Positions 28,249 through 38,574 are shown, numbered from the stretch's first letter. The stretch: DNA of 64,000 nt from Lysobacterales bacterium (GCA_002722315.1 PBLG01000001.1:1-64000), one strand, 5' to 3'. Made by a program: numbers and translations. The notes: generated by a model not told the origin, from the letters alone.

Positions 28249-29873
28249 AAAATGGCGCTCACCCGCGGACCTGGCGCTTGTCATCGGTGGCGGTCGTCGC
28301 GGTTGCCGCGGCGCTTGCCCTCCAGGCCTGCGGCGACCCTTCATCCGGTACGGAGCCTGTCGCGGTCTGGGACGGCGGTGAACTCGAACGAGAGCGATAC
28401 GAAAATTGGCTCGACTCTCATAACCTGGAACCGTCGCACGAGTCGGCTCGAAATCTCGCGTTGATCGTGTCGATGGCTGCCGCGGCGCGCCATCGCGGGA
28501 TGGATGACAGCGCCGAGGTGCTCCTGTCGGTCGAAGCCATGCGCCAGGCCAGACTTCTGCCCGCGCTCAATCGGCATGTCGATGCTCAGGTCTCGATATC
28601 GGACGAAGAGCTCGAGCAACTCGCCGACGCAAATCCGGATGCCTTCAAACGGCCGCGCAAGCTGCTTCTGCGCGGCATATTCAAGCGCCTGCCGACAGAT
28701 GGCGCCGAGCGCGACCAGGTGCGTCGCGAAATGCTGGCGTTGAGGGCTCGGGTGCAGGACGGGGCCGACATCAAGCCGCTGGCGGTGAACGAATCCGAGT
28801 CGCAGAATCGCTTCCGCGAGGGAAGCATCGGCTTCGTCGATCCCGATGCCCTGCCAGTGCCGGTTCGCGACGCGGTCGAGGGTCTCGAAATCGGCGAGGT
28901 CAGCGAATTGATCGAACACGCCGGTGGGCTGGCGTTCTACTTGTGTGAGCGCATCAGCCCCGAAGTCATTCCCGATGCCGACGAGGTGCGATTCAAGTTC
29001 CGTCAGAACCTGTTTCGCCAGCGCAGAGCCGAGTTGAACAGGGTGCTGCTGAAGGAGCTCGATGCGCAGGTCAGGGTTCGCCTGGAACAGGATCCGGTAC
29101 TTCAGGCCGGTCGCTACGAGCTACCCGCTGGCTGGATCGACGATCTGATCCGTCATCGGTTGCCGGACCGCGATCCTGGATCGCTGACCGACCGACAAAA
29201 GCAACGCTTGCTGCGTGAATGGGGCCGGCGGGTGGCCATGACCGATCATGCCGAAGGACTCGGCCTTGTCGACGCCGAGGAACTGGCCGATGCGATGCGC
29301 TGGAACCTTGTCCACGCACTGGCGACGACCGAATTGCGATTCCGGGTCGACGAACGCCTGAGACCGCCGGTCGAGAGCGAGCTGCGTGCGCTCTACGAGC
29401 AGCGGCGGATGAGGATGCGCAACCCGCCTGCATATCGGGTTGCGGCAATCCAGTTTGCCGGCGTCGCGGGTCGGGACGACCGAGAAATTATCGGCCGGGC
29501 GCGTGATGCCGCTGCGCGAATCCGCGGCGGCGCGCTGGACTTCGGCCTGGCCGCGCGCGAACTTTCCGTTCACCCCTCCGCGAGCAACGGCGGCATGCTC
29601 GGCTGGATGACTTCGCGCGAACTCGGGGCACTCGAGATGGGTCTGCTCAAGCCGATGCGCGTACTGGCACCGGGCGAGGACTCGGGCCTGTTGCGGGCAC
29701 CCAGCGGCCTGTGGCTGGTGAGATTGCTCGAGCGACGGGCGGCCACGCCCATGACCTTTGCGCAGGCGCGCGGGAAGCTGGAAGGCGTGTTCGAGCGCGA
29801 CCAGATCGAGCGACTGGAGTCCGAAGTCCGCGAACAGCACCGGGCGGACATCAACCTGCGGATCCTCGAGTAG
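28245..29873 (+). CDS. parvulin-type peptidyl-prolyl isomerase lipoprotein
   Basis: Lipobox LALQACGD; two parvulin-like segments; ATGA overlap with the CRTAC1 gene. Confidence 0.75.
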   Translation: MKNGAHPRTWRLSSVAVVAVAAALALQACGDPSSGTEPVAVWDGGELERERYENWLDSHNLEPSHESARNLALIVSMAAAARHRGMDDSAEVLLSVEAMRQARLLPALNRHVDAQVSISDEELEQLADANPDAFKRPRKLLLRGIFKRLPTDGAERDQVRREMLALRARVQDGADIKPLAVNESESQNRFREGSIGFVDPDALPVPVRDAVEGLEIGEVSELIEHAGGLAFYLCERISPEVIPDADEVRFKFRQNLFRQRRAELNRVLLKELDAQVRVRLEQDPVLQAGRYELPAGWIDDLIRHRLPDRDPGSLTDRQKQRLLREWGRRVAMTDHAEGLGLVDAEELADAMRWNLVHALATTELRFRVDERLRPPVESELRALYEQRRMRMRNPPAYRVAAIQFAGVAGRDDREIIGRARDAAARIRGGALDFGLAARELSVHPSASNGGMLGWMTSRELGALEMGLLKPMRVLAPGEDSGLLRAPSGLWLVRLLERRAATPMTFAQARGKLEGVFERDQIERLESEVREQHRADINLRILE

Positions 29874-29891
29874 TTTTGCGCCCGCACAGAG

Positions 29892-30323
29892 TTATTCAGA
29901 GGTTCCCCGGGAATCCGGCGGTTGCTTGGGTGGGGCTTCCATTATGGGCGTGAACCGTTTTCGCTTGCCGCTCAGCGAGATGCTCTCGACGTAGTAGAAG
30001 TAAGCCGTGTCGGCTTCGATTCCATCGTCCACGAACCGGTAATCCCTGGGGAGGTCGGTGGTGCCTGCACCGAGCACCGGCTGCGGCGTGATGCGTTCAT
30101 AGGGGCCGTCGCGTTGCTCGGCCCGATACACATCGAAACCGAAATTATCGGATTCACTGGCGGTGGACCATTTGACGGTGTTGGTGAGCCGATGCCCGGT
30201 GGGTTCATGCACCGGCGCGCCGGTGCATGCCGCCATCGTCAGCGTCGCAGCGGCCATCAACAGCCGGGCCAGGCCGGTCCCCCGGGGGATTCGCAGCAGC
30301 CTCGTGCTCGCCCGGCCGCTCAT
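29892..30323 (-). CDS. small lipoprotein with Fn3-like domain
   Basis: LTMAACTGAP lipobox; VKWSTASESDNFGFDVYRAEQRDGPYERI...YFYYVESISLSGK; 4-bp overlap with 30320. Confidence 0.7.
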   Translation of the reverse strand: MSGRASTRLLRIPRGTGLARLLMAAATLTMAACTGAPVHEPTGHRLTNTVKWSTASESDNFGFDVYRAEQRDGPYERITPQPVLGAGTTDLPRDYRFVDDGIEADTAYFYYVESISLSGKRKRFTPIMEAPPKQPPDSRGTSE

Positions 30324-32179
30324 TGCGCGACCGCAGCTCGCCGAACGATCATTTCCCGATCCAACCCGGTGACCGGGTGGCGGCTCTCCGCGCCGTCCGG
30401 CCAGGTCACGACAACCTCGACCGGGTGCCGGTCGGCGCCCAGGCCGAAGACCGCTGCCGGCATGACCTGTGCCTGGTAGCCGCGGGTCGGCATGATGCTC
30501 TGCCGCGGCGACGCGGCGGCGTCCAGACGTATGCTGGCGCCCAGCGCGGCCCGGTTCGGGCCATCCTGTTCGAGACGGACGCGCAGCCATCGATTGCCGG
30601 TCTGCTGATCGTTGCGCAACAGGACCGGCGGGCCGCCGACCTGGGTGATAAGAATGTCGAGATCCCCGTCGGCATCGATGTCGGCATAGGCCGCAGCGCG
30701 GCCGGCCAGCGGACGCTGCAGGTCGCCTTCGCCGGCGAGCAGAAACCGGCGCGGACAATCATCGCCGCAGTTCCAGAACAATTGTGGGGGCTGTTCGTAG
30801 GCCTGGCTGGGCTGGACCTTGTGAATCTCCCGCTCCAGGTGACCGTTGGCCTGAAACAGGTCGAGCCGTCCGTCCAGGTCGGCATCGAAGAAAAACACGC
30901 CGAAGGTCAGCGCCAGCCGGCTGGGCGGTCCGATGCCGCTGGTCGAGGACTGGTCGGCATAGAGTTCCGGGGTGCCCTGCGAGAGATAAAGCGACGTCAT
31001 CTCGCCGGCGAAGTTGCCCATCGCGATGGCTCTTCGCGCGACCCCGCCGAGCATGGCCGTATCCATGCCCATCGCGCCGGTCGCGTGGCCGTCGGGATCG
31101 AAGGCCAGGCCCGTCTCGACGCCCAGTTCCTCGAATTTGCCGCCGCGATTGAGAAACAGGAAATTGCGCACCGTGTCGTTGGCCACGACCAGGTCCAGCC
31201 GGCCGTCCTCGTCGATGTCCACCGGAATGACGGCCAGCGCCTTCCCTTCCGGGCGCCCGTTGACCGGGTGCGAGACCTCGATGCCGGCCGACCCGCTGAC
31301 GTCGCTGAAGCGACCGTTACCGTCATTCCGGTAAAGCCTGTTGTGCCGGCCCGCGTAGTTGGTCGGCGGGCCGAAGGCGCGCCCGATGCCGGTCAGGCGG
31401 TAATCCACTGACAGGTCGATGTCCAGCGACCATTCGACGTAATTGCAGACGAACAGGTCGAGGTCGCCGTCGCCATCGGCGTCGAAGAATGCCCCGCAGG
31501 TACTCCAGTCGGTGTTTTCGCCTGCGACCCCGGCCGCGTCGGTGACGTCGGTGAAGCGGCCGTTGCCGAGGTTGCGGAACAACCGATTTTCCCCGACCGC
31601 GGCGATGAACACATCCGGCCGGCCGTCGCCGTCGAAGTCGCCGACGACCGGAGCGGTCGCGTAGAAGCTGGTATCCAGTCCGGAGCCGTCGGTCGCGTCG
31701 ATGAAGCTGCCATCGCCCCGGTTGAGATAAAGCCGCTGGGTGGGCCGGCTGCGATCGGCCGAATAGTCGTGCCATGGCCACAGGTCGCCGTTGGCCAGAA
31801 GCAGGTCCGGGTCTCCGTCGCCGTCGAAATCGGCGAACGCCGCCCCGCTGCCCATGGTCTCGGGCAGCAGCTTGAGCCCGTAGGCACCGTTTTCATGCAC
31901 GAAATCGATCCCGGACCCAGCGGTGATGTCTTCGAACGGCAGACGGGGCGGCGCCGGCGTTGCCGGGTCGTCCTCCGGCAGGCGGGTGGCAAGCGCCGGT
32001 TCCGCCTCGGCAAGCGCATCGGGTGGCGGCGTTCGGCTGAACCACCAGGCGCCCACGCCGGCCAGGAGGCCGGCAATGCCGATCACCGCGATCGACCACC
32101 TGACGGCGGTGCCGATCACCCGGTCGTCGTCGGCCACCCATTCTTCCTTCGGTGTATCGGTTCGTTCGTTCGGCGTCAT
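30320..32179 (-). CDS. CRTAC1-family protein (VCBS repeats plus ASPIC/UnbV), membrane anchored
   Basis: N-terminal TM; DFDGDGDPDLLLANGD, DFDGDGRPDVFIAAVG, DADGDGDLDLFVCNY; RLEQDGPNRAALGASIRL. Confidence 0.9.
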   Translation of the reverse strand: MTPNERTDTPKEEWVADDDRVIGTAVRWSIAVIGIAGLLAGVGAWWFSRTPPPDALAEAEPALATRLPEDDPATPAPPRLPFEDITAGSGIDFVHENGAYGLKLLPETMGSGAAFADFDGDGDPDLLLANGDLWPWHDYSADRSRPTQRLYLNRGDGSFIDATDGSGLDTSFYATAPVVGDFDGDGRPDVFIAAVGENRLFRNLGNGRFTDVTDAAGVAGENTDWSTCGAFFDADGDGDLDLFVCNYVEWSLDIDLSVDYRLTGIGRAFGPPTNYAGRHNRLYRNDGNGRFSDVSGSAGIEVSHPVNGRPEGKALAVIPVDIDEDGRLDLVVANDTVRNFLFLNRGGKFEELGVETGLAFDPDGHATGAMGMDTAMLGGVARRAIAMGNFAGEMTSLYLSQGTPELYADQSSTSGIGPPSRLALTFGVFFFDADLDGRLDLFQANGHLEREIHKVQPSQAYEQPPQLFWNCGDDCPRRFLLAGEGDLQRPLAGRAAAYADIDADGDLDILITQVGGPPVLLRNDQQTGNRWLRVRLEQDGPNRAALGASIRLDAAASPRQSIMPTRGYQAQVMPAAVFGLGADRHPVEVVVTWPDGAESRHPVTGLDREMIVRRAAVAQ

Positions 32180-34932
32180 GGCGTGCCGCGATCGATCTTC
32201 GGCGGGTTCAGCGGATAGATCACTATATCGTCCGCGGCGTGGTCGGCGGCCGGATCGCGCGCCCGTGCGATCGCAATGGCCCGGTCACGCGCGTTGTCGT
32301 CGATGCGGTATTTACGATGCAGCTCGGCGTGCTCGTCGGCGGACGCGCGCTCGCCGCGCATGCGCAGTACCTGGGCCAGTCCATAGTGGCTTTCGGCCCG
32401 CTCGGGGTCGATCGCCAGCGCGCGCTCGAACCAGGATCGTGCCTGTGCGAGCGCATCGTCCCGCGTCGAGCCGGGCGACGCCAGGCGAGCGCGCTCCAGC
32501 CATGCCTGGCCCAGCTGATCCAGAAGCCTGTAGTCGCGACTGAAATCGAAACCGCGAGTCCTCGCTTCCTGGTAACGGGTCTGTTCGAGATCCGTCCAGA
32601 TTGCTATCGCGTCCTCCACGAAGCCGTTCTGCCGGTTCAACTCGCCGGTCCAGTAGGCCACCGCCCAGGGATAGGCGGGATGCTCGCCGCCGCCGGCTTG
32701 CGCCAGCGCGGCGGCCGCTGCCTCGAGGCGTCCGTCTTCGAGGCGGGTGCGCGCGAGGTTCAGGAATCCCAGGCCGCGCCCCATCCCGGCGACCTGCTCG
32801 AACGCAGCCTCGGCCTGGCGAAGTTGCCCGGCGCGCAGCAAGCCGATGCCGTAATCGTTCCAGCGCATCCACAGCGGCGCCTCGGTGCTCGGGTTGCGGG
32901 CCGACGCGACGCCGCCCACCACGGCCTGCGCCTCGCCCAGTACCGTCACGGGCAGGTCGTTTCGTACGAACGCGTCGCCCTGCACCTGGCGCATCATCAC
33001 GGTATCGAACTTGCGGTAATTGACCCGCGCGGTCAGCGTCAGGGGCATGTCCTCGGGCATCGACTCGGGCAGCGTCAGCGCGTAGTGAAGCGTGGCTGCT
33101 GCGCCCGGCGGGATCTGGTGGTTGTACAACGGGGTGAATATGTCTTCGGCGTTGCGTCCATCGATGCGGTTGCCGTCCCGGTCGAGCATGTAGACGTTGA
33201 TCCGGTGGGCCCGGGGATCGACGCTGCCGTCGCCGGCGTCGGCGGCACCCGAATGGCCGATCACTTCGCCGCCGGCCCGGGCGACGAGTTCGACCCAGAG
33301 CTCGTTGGAATCGGCGGTGCCCTGGGTCAGGGGATGCCCGAGCGTGAGCGTGCGGATCACGATCTCGACCAGGTAGCGTCCGCCCGGTTCGAGCGTGGCG
33401 GACTCGACGCTGTCGGGTCCCAGCAACTCGCCACCGATGTCGTGGCCCCGACGCAGTCCGAAGATGTCCACGCGTACCGAGTCCTCGAGCATCTTCCGGT
33501 GATTGGCGTTGACCCAGTCGGGCATGCCGAGCATGTGCGGTATCGCGGTGTTGGCCGAGGCGAACTGGTGGTCGTGGATGGTCAATTCGCCGTGCTCGTC
33601 CGGCGCGGCGCCGAAGTCGTCGGAGACCATCCGCGGCATGTGGCAGCCGTTGCAGTTCTTCTCCGCCCGGTCCGGGTAATAGAAGCTGGTGACGCCGTGG
33701 CCGGATACGCCGGACAACAGGAAGGAGTCGTAATGATTCTGTCCGCGAAGCCACTTGTAGTCGTTCAGCGCTTCGGGCAGGTGCACCTTGTGGCAGCTGC
33801 CGCAGAACTCGGTGGATCGATGCAGCGGCTTGAGAAAGGTCTTCTTGTGAAAGCCGGGCTTGGCCTTGACCAGCATGCGATTCAGCCACTTGAGAAAGCG
33901 GTTTTCGCTGTAGGTGAACGGGTAGTGCAGCGGGGCTTCGACGGTGTAGTCGGCGTTGCCGCGCGGCGAGTTGATATGGGTGATGGCGTGACACGCCGAG
34001 CAGGTGATCCCGGCGGTCGCCGTCGGGTGATTGACGTCGTCGAAATCGGGATCGTCGAAGGCGCCCGAAAAGAACGGCACCGGGTCGTGGCATCCGGCGC
34101 AGAAGCGGCTGCGCTGGACGTTGCCGTCGCGCGCCATCGAAAATTGTCGGGTATTGCGCACCGAAAAACGGTAGACCGGATTGTTGAACGAGGCGAATCG
34201 GTGCATCGAGTGCGCCCACTGCTCGTGCGTGTCGGCATGGCATTCGCCGCAGTAGGTGTCGTTCATGAGATCCCGTGCCGGGATGAAGTCTCCGCTGGCC
34301 GTGCGCGCGAGCGAGGGCTGAAAATACTGCTCGCCTTCGGCCGGCCCGGTTCGTCCCCACTGGCGCGGGTCCTGCATCTGGGCGGCGAGCATGACCGCCG
34401 CGAACAGCGCGCCGCCGGCCAAGATCGCCCCGCCGACCCGCCAGTTGATTCGTTTTCCGGCGAGTCGATGCAGCACGAACAGCCAGACAACGGCGAGCCA
34501 GCCTGCCACGTGGAGCCAGTAGGCAGCTTGGCGCGCCGCAGGTGCGCGCAGTTCCAGCAGCGGCAGACCCCGAGTCAGGGCGAGTCCGCTGGCCAGCAGC
34601 ACCAGGGCGCAGGCCAGCAGGGCGTAGCCCACCTTGACGGCGCGCCGGTTCGGCCGGTCGTGCGCGTTTCGGACATGCTGGATGCCGTAGACGATGACCG
34701 GAACGATCAGCAACAGGCCCAGCCCCAGGTGCGCCAGGAACATGTACTGGTAGAAGTAGTCCTGGAAGACCTGGCCGCTGGCGGCTTCGGCAATGCGGAT
34801 CGTGAGCAGGTAGAGACTGTTGACCGAAATCAGCGCGAACAGCGCGAACAGTGCGAACAGCAGGATGCGCAAACGCGGCCCGACGGCGGGCACATAGCGT
34901 CGCAGTCGCGGCTGTCCCGGGGAATCCTTCAT
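32176..34932 (-). CDS. membrane pentaheme cytochrome c fused to C-terminal TPRs
   Basis: Four N-terminal TMs; CGECH, CAGCH, CSACH, CGSCH, CNGCH; TPRs at the C-terminus; 4-bp overlap with 32179. Confidence 0.87.
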   Translation of the reverse strand: MKDSPGQPRLRRYVPAVGPRLRILLFALFALFALISVNSLYLLTIRIAEAASGQVFQDYFYQYMFLAHLGLGLLLIVPVIVYGIQHVRNAHDRPNRRAVKVGYALLACALVLLASGLALTRGLPLLELRAPAARQAAYWLHVAGWLAVVWLFVLHRLAGKRINWRVGGAILAGGALFAAVMLAAQMQDPRQWGRTGPAEGEQYFQPSLARTASGDFIPARDLMNDTYCGECHADTHEQWAHSMHRFASFNNPVYRFSVRNTRQFSMARDGNVQRSRFCAGCHDPVPFFSGAFDDPDFDDVNHPTATAGITCSACHAITHINSPRGNADYTVEAPLHYPFTYSENRFLKWLNRMLVKAKPGFHKKTFLKPLHRSTEFCGSCHKVHLPEALNDYKWLRGQNHYDSFLLSGVSGHGVTSFYYPDRAEKNCNGCHMPRMVSDDFGAAPDEHGELTIHDHQFASANTAIPHMLGMPDWVNANHRKMLEDSVRVDIFGLRRGHDIGGELLGPDSVESATLEPGGRYLVEIVIRTLTLGHPLTQGTADSNELWVELVARAGGEVIGHSGAADAGDGSVDPRAHRINVYMLDRDGNRIDGRNAEDIFTPLYNHQIPPGAAATLHYALTLPESMPEDMPLTLTARVNYRKFDTVMMRQVQGDAFVRNDLPVTVLGEAQAVVGGVASARNPSTEAPLWMRWNDYGIGLLRAGQLRQAEAAFEQVAGMGRGLGFLNLARTRLEDGRLEAAAAALAQAGGGEHPAYPWAVAYWTGELNRQNGFVEDAIAIWTDLEQTRYQEARTRGFDFSRDYRLLDQLGQAWLERARLASPGSTRDDALAQARSWFERALAIDPERAESHYGLAQVLRMRGERASADEHAELHRKYRIDDNARDRAIAIARARDPAADHAADDIVIYPLNPPKIDRGTP

Positions 34933-35054
34933 GCGGCGGCCGGGCCGCTGCCTCGCCGGCGCCGGCTCGCGGGGCAGTGGTCCATGCGGTTGCCCGGCAG
35001 GTTTCCGAATGTTGCAGCGGGCTGGGTCATCGAAACGGGGGCTTGAAACGTTGG

Positions 35055-35094
35055 CAGAGTATATGCCGGTAAATCACTCAGTACGTATACTCTG
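35055..35094. promoter_or_regulatory. inverted repeat CAGAGTATA-N22-TATACTCTG in divergent promoter region
   Basis: Perfect 9-bp arms between starts 34932(-) and 35179(+). Confidence 0.5.
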
Positions 35095-35178
35095 GCTCGA
35101 CTCGATGATTGATCGGCGCCGCGCCCGTTGGCCGCGATAGTGTCAACAATCGTAGTGGCAATCGTCGGACCTTTTCGA

Positions 35179-38100
35179 ATGGAGTGGATGACCATGTTTG
35201 GAAGCAGCCGGCGCGTGATTCTCGCGGTCTTCGTGATCCTGGCCGGTGCAGTCTGGGCGCAGGACGAGAAAGATCCCGACGGTCGGATCGAAGACGGCAC
35301 CTCGGCCTTCTATTCGGGGCTGGCTGCGCTGGAGATGGGTTTGTTCGAGCGTGCCGCCGCCGACTTCGGGCAGGCAGCGCAGCTGCTCCCCGAAGAGCCG
35401 GCGATCCAGGCCAACCTCGGGGTGCTCGCAATGCGCCAGGGCGAGGACGCCCGTGCGCGGGAACTCTTCGAGAGTGCCCGTTCCATGGCGCCGGGAAGCG
35501 CCGATATCGCGCTGCTGATCGGCTTGCTCGAAAGACGCTCTGGCAATAGCGATGCCGCAGCGGCGTCCCTGCAGCGCGCCGTCAGGCTGGCACCGGAAGC
35601 GCTGAAGCCCCGCTACGCACTGGCGACGACTCTCGCCGAGGCCCCGGGGGATCGTTACCAGGGCCGAATCCGGGCGCTTCTTGCCGGCCTGGTTGTCGAT
35701 GCGCCGGACAACCTGGCGCTGCGCCTGGAACAGGTACGATTCCTGGCCTCCACCGGCGACCGCGAGGCGCTGGCGGAATCGGTCGAAAGCCTGGCGGCAA
35801 TGTCACGGGACTGGCCTGAAGCCGCTACTGCACAGCTCCAGACCCTGCAGGCGGTGGCGGCCGAACCGGACCAGGCCGCGGTGCGGGCGACCGTGCTGCG
35901 CAACGTCCTGCTGCGCTCCGAGGATTACCGCGAAAGCCTTGCGCGTATCCAGGTTTCGGCACAGGCCGGAGGCGAAGCGATCGATCGGCTTCTCCGGGTG
36001 CCGGCCCCGCCGTCGAGGCCGGCACCGGCGGACACGGCGCTGGTTTTCGGGCCGGCCACGCCTTACGGAACGCGAGCGAATAACGCGGATATCCTGGTTC
36101 TCGATGCAGCCGGGGCGGGTGCGATCGTTCCGGCCGGCCGCGAGGGGCTGGCGGGCGCCTCGCGGGTTTCCCTGCCGGGAATGGAGGAAATTCGCGAACC
36201 AGCCGGAATCGTGGCCGTCGACCTGGACAACGACGGCCGCCACGAACTTGTCGCGGCCACCGACCGGGGTTTGCGAATCTTCCGCCGGGATGAAGCCGGG
36301 ATGTTCGACGCTTTCGATGCGGCGCTCGAGGAGTCCGTGGAGGCTGGTCGCTACAGCGGCGCCTGGGCTGCGGACCTGGAGCTCGACGGCGACATGGACC
36401 TGGTGCTGGGCGCGGTCGAAGGCCCCCCGGCCGTGCTGCAGAACAACGGCGACTGGACGTTCACCACCCGCGACGCGTTCGAATCGGTCGATGGGCTGCG
36501 TGGATTCGTCTGGGCCGATCTCGATGGCGACGGCCTGCCGGATGTCGCGGCGCTGGATTCGAGCGGAACCGTCAGAGTATTCGGCAATGCCAGGGCGGGT
36601 TCCTGGGCGCTTGAAGAAACGATGGACGGCGACTTCGTGGCGCTGGCCGCCGCCGATTTCGACTGGGACGGGCGCATCGACCTGGCGCTTCTGGCCGGCG
36701 ACGGAAGCCTGATCCTGCATTCCGAAGGGCGCTCGAAATCGCCTGGTCGATGGACCGACATGCCGACCGACGTCGTCCTGGGACAGGCCGGGCTGTTCGC
36801 CGCCGACTTCGACAACAACGGCGCACCGGACCTTCTGGCGGCGGCCGGCGAGCGCTCCCGGGTCTGGCTGACCGAGTCGGACGGCACGCTGAAGCCGCTG
36901 GGGTCGGCCCCGCCGCTTCGCACCGCCGCGGTCGCCGATCTCGATCGCGACGGCCGCCTCGACCTGGTCGGTCTGGATGCCGACGGCCGGATCGTCGAGG
37001 CGACCGGTTCCGGGGCGCTCGACTACGGTTGGCAGGCGATTCGCCCGCGCGCGCTCGAGAATGCCGGCGACAATCGGATCAATACCTACGGCCTCGGCGG
37101 ACAGCTGGAAGTGCGCTCCGGCCTGGTCGTGCAGCGCCAGGTCATCGACGGCCCCGAACTCCACTTCGGCCTGGGGTCGCGGGAAGGGGTCGACGTGGCA
37201 TGGATCCTGTGGCCCAACGGTTCGAACCAGGCCGAGTTCGATCTCGCGCCCCGGCGGACCGTGGAGGCGGTCCAGCGTCTGAAGGGGTCGTGCCCGTGGC
37301 TGTTCACCAACGACGGCCAGGGCATGCGGTTCGTCACCGACTTCCTGTGGCGGTCGCCGCTGGGTATGCGCATCAACGCGGTGGACACGGCCACGATCAC
37401 CCAGACCGAGGATCGGGTACGCATCCCCGGAGACGCGCTGGCGCGGCTGGACGGAGGCTACGAACTGCGGATCACCGCGGAACTCTGGGAGACGCATTTC
37501 ATCGACGGCGTTTCGCTGCTGGCCGTGGACCGCGCGCCCGGAACCGCTATGTTCGTGGACGAACGCTTCGCCCGCGCGGAACCGCGCCTCGATCCGGTGT
37601 TCACGACCGACCCCCGCCCGGTCACGCGCGTGGTCGACGACCGGGGCCGTGACTGGACGGACCAGGCGCGCGAGGTCGATGCGCGCTACGTTGCCGGACT
37701 GGAGCTGTCCCGTTACCAGGGGCTGACGCGGCCGCATCATGTCGAGATCGACCTGGCCGAAGCCGGGCTCGACGAGCGGTCGGTGTTGCTGGCGACCGGC
37801 TGGATCTATCCCACCGACAGCTCGATCAACGTCGCGGTCGCCCAGGGCGCGAGCGAGCGTCCCGGCAGTCTGCGTCTCGAAGTGCCGGACGGTCGCGGCG
37901 GATGGGTCGTCGCGCGCCCCGATCTGGGCTTTCCGGCCGGCAAGCACAAGACCATGGTGATCGACCTGGAAGGGCTCTTCGGTCCCGATACGCCGCGCCG
38001 CCTGCGGCTGGCCACCAACCTGGAAATCTACTGGGATCGGTTGGCCGTGGCCGAGCGCGTGCCGGATTCGTCCGGGTCGGTCACCGCGATGAGCATGGCC

Positions 38101-38574
38101 GTCGCGGACTTGCGCTATCGCGGGTTCTCCGAAACGCTGACGCCGACCAGGGCCCACCCGGAAGTGCCCGTCTACGACCGGCTGCAGGGCACCGGCCAGC
38201 GCTGGCCCGACCTCGTCGGGTACCACACCCGGTTCGGTGACGTGCGAGAGCTGCTCGCCGGGCCCGACGACCGCTACGTGATCATGAACGCCGGTGACGA
38301 GATCGTGCTGCGCTTTACCGGCCCGCCGCCGGCCGAGGGCCTGGTGCGCGATTTCGTGCTGGTCGGCCACGGCTGGGTCAAGGACGGGGACTACAACACC
38401 GCGTTCTCCCGAACGGTGCTGCCGCTGCCCACGCGCGAAAGCGGGCTGTACGAAACGCCGCCCACGACGCTGGAGGACGACCCCGTGTATCAGCGCAATG
38501 CCGAGGACTGGATACGATTCCATACCCGCTACGTGCAGCCGTCGGAATTCCTGTCCGGTCTTCGTCGGCCTTGA
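35179..38574 (+). CDS. large exported TPR + VCBS/CRTAC1-like protein
   Basis: Signal peptide VILAVFVILAGAVWAQ; N-terminal TPRs; DLDNDGRHELVAATDRG, DLDGDGLPDVAALD, DFDNNGAPDLLAA repeats; ASPIC/UnbV-like LRSGLVVQRQVIDGPELHFGLG. Confidence 0.82.
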   Translation: MEWMTMFGSSRRVILAVFVILAGAVWAQDEKDPDGRIEDGTSAFYSGLAALEMGLFERAAADFGQAAQLLPEEPAIQANLGVLAMRQGEDARARELFESARSMAPGSADIALLIGLLERRSGNSDAAAASLQRAVRLAPEALKPRYALATTLAEAPGDRYQGRIRALLAGLVVDAPDNLALRLEQVRFLASTGDREALAESVESLAAMSRDWPEAATAQLQTLQAVAAEPDQAAVRATVLRNVLLRSEDYRESLARIQVSAQAGGEAIDRLLRVPAPPSRPAPADTALVFGPATPYGTRANNADILVLDAAGAGAIVPAGREGLAGASRVSLPGMEEIREPAGIVAVDLDNDGRHELVAATDRGLRIFRRDEAGMFDAFDAALEESVEAGRYSGAWAADLELDGDMDLVLGAVEGPPAVLQNNGDWTFTTRDAFESVDGLRGFVWADLDGDGLPDVAALDSSGTVRVFGNARAGSWALEETMDGDFVALAAADFDWDGRIDLALLAGDGSLILHSEGRSKSPGRWTDMPTDVVLGQAGLFAADFDNNGAPDLLAAAGERSRVWLTESDGTLKPLGSAPPLRTAAVADLDRDGRLDLVGLDADGRIVEATGSGALDYGWQAIRPRALENAGDNRINTYGLGGQLEVRSGLVVQRQVIDGPELHFGLGSREGVDVAWILWPNGSNQAEFDLAPRRTVEAVQRLKGSCPWLFTNDGQGMRFVTDFLWRSPLGMRINAVDTATITQTEDRVRIPGDALARLDGGYELRITAELWETHFIDGVSLLAVDRAPGTAMFVDERFARAEPRLDPVFTTDPRPVTRVVDDRGRDWTDQAREVDARYVAGLELSRYQGLTRPHHVEIDLAEAGLDERSVLLATGWIYPTDSSINVAVAQGASERPGSLRLEVPDGRGGWVVARPDLGFPAGKHKTMVIDLEGLFGPDTPRRLRLATNLEIYWDRLAVAERVPDSSGSVTAMSMAVADLRYRGFSETLTPTRAHPEVPVYDRLQGTGQRWPDLVGYHTRFGDVRELLAGPDDRYVIMNAGDEIVLRFTGPPPAEGLVRDFVLVGHGWVKDGDYNTAFSRTVLPLPTRESGLYETPPTTLEDDPVYQRNAEDWIRFHTRYVQPSEFLSGLRRP

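Noticed and set aside
32152-35046. 964-aa plus-strand ORF
   Set aside because: Antisense shadow of the pentaheme cytochrome gene in GC-rich DNA; low-complexity Arg/Ala/Val/Gly-rich composition and no domain motifs.
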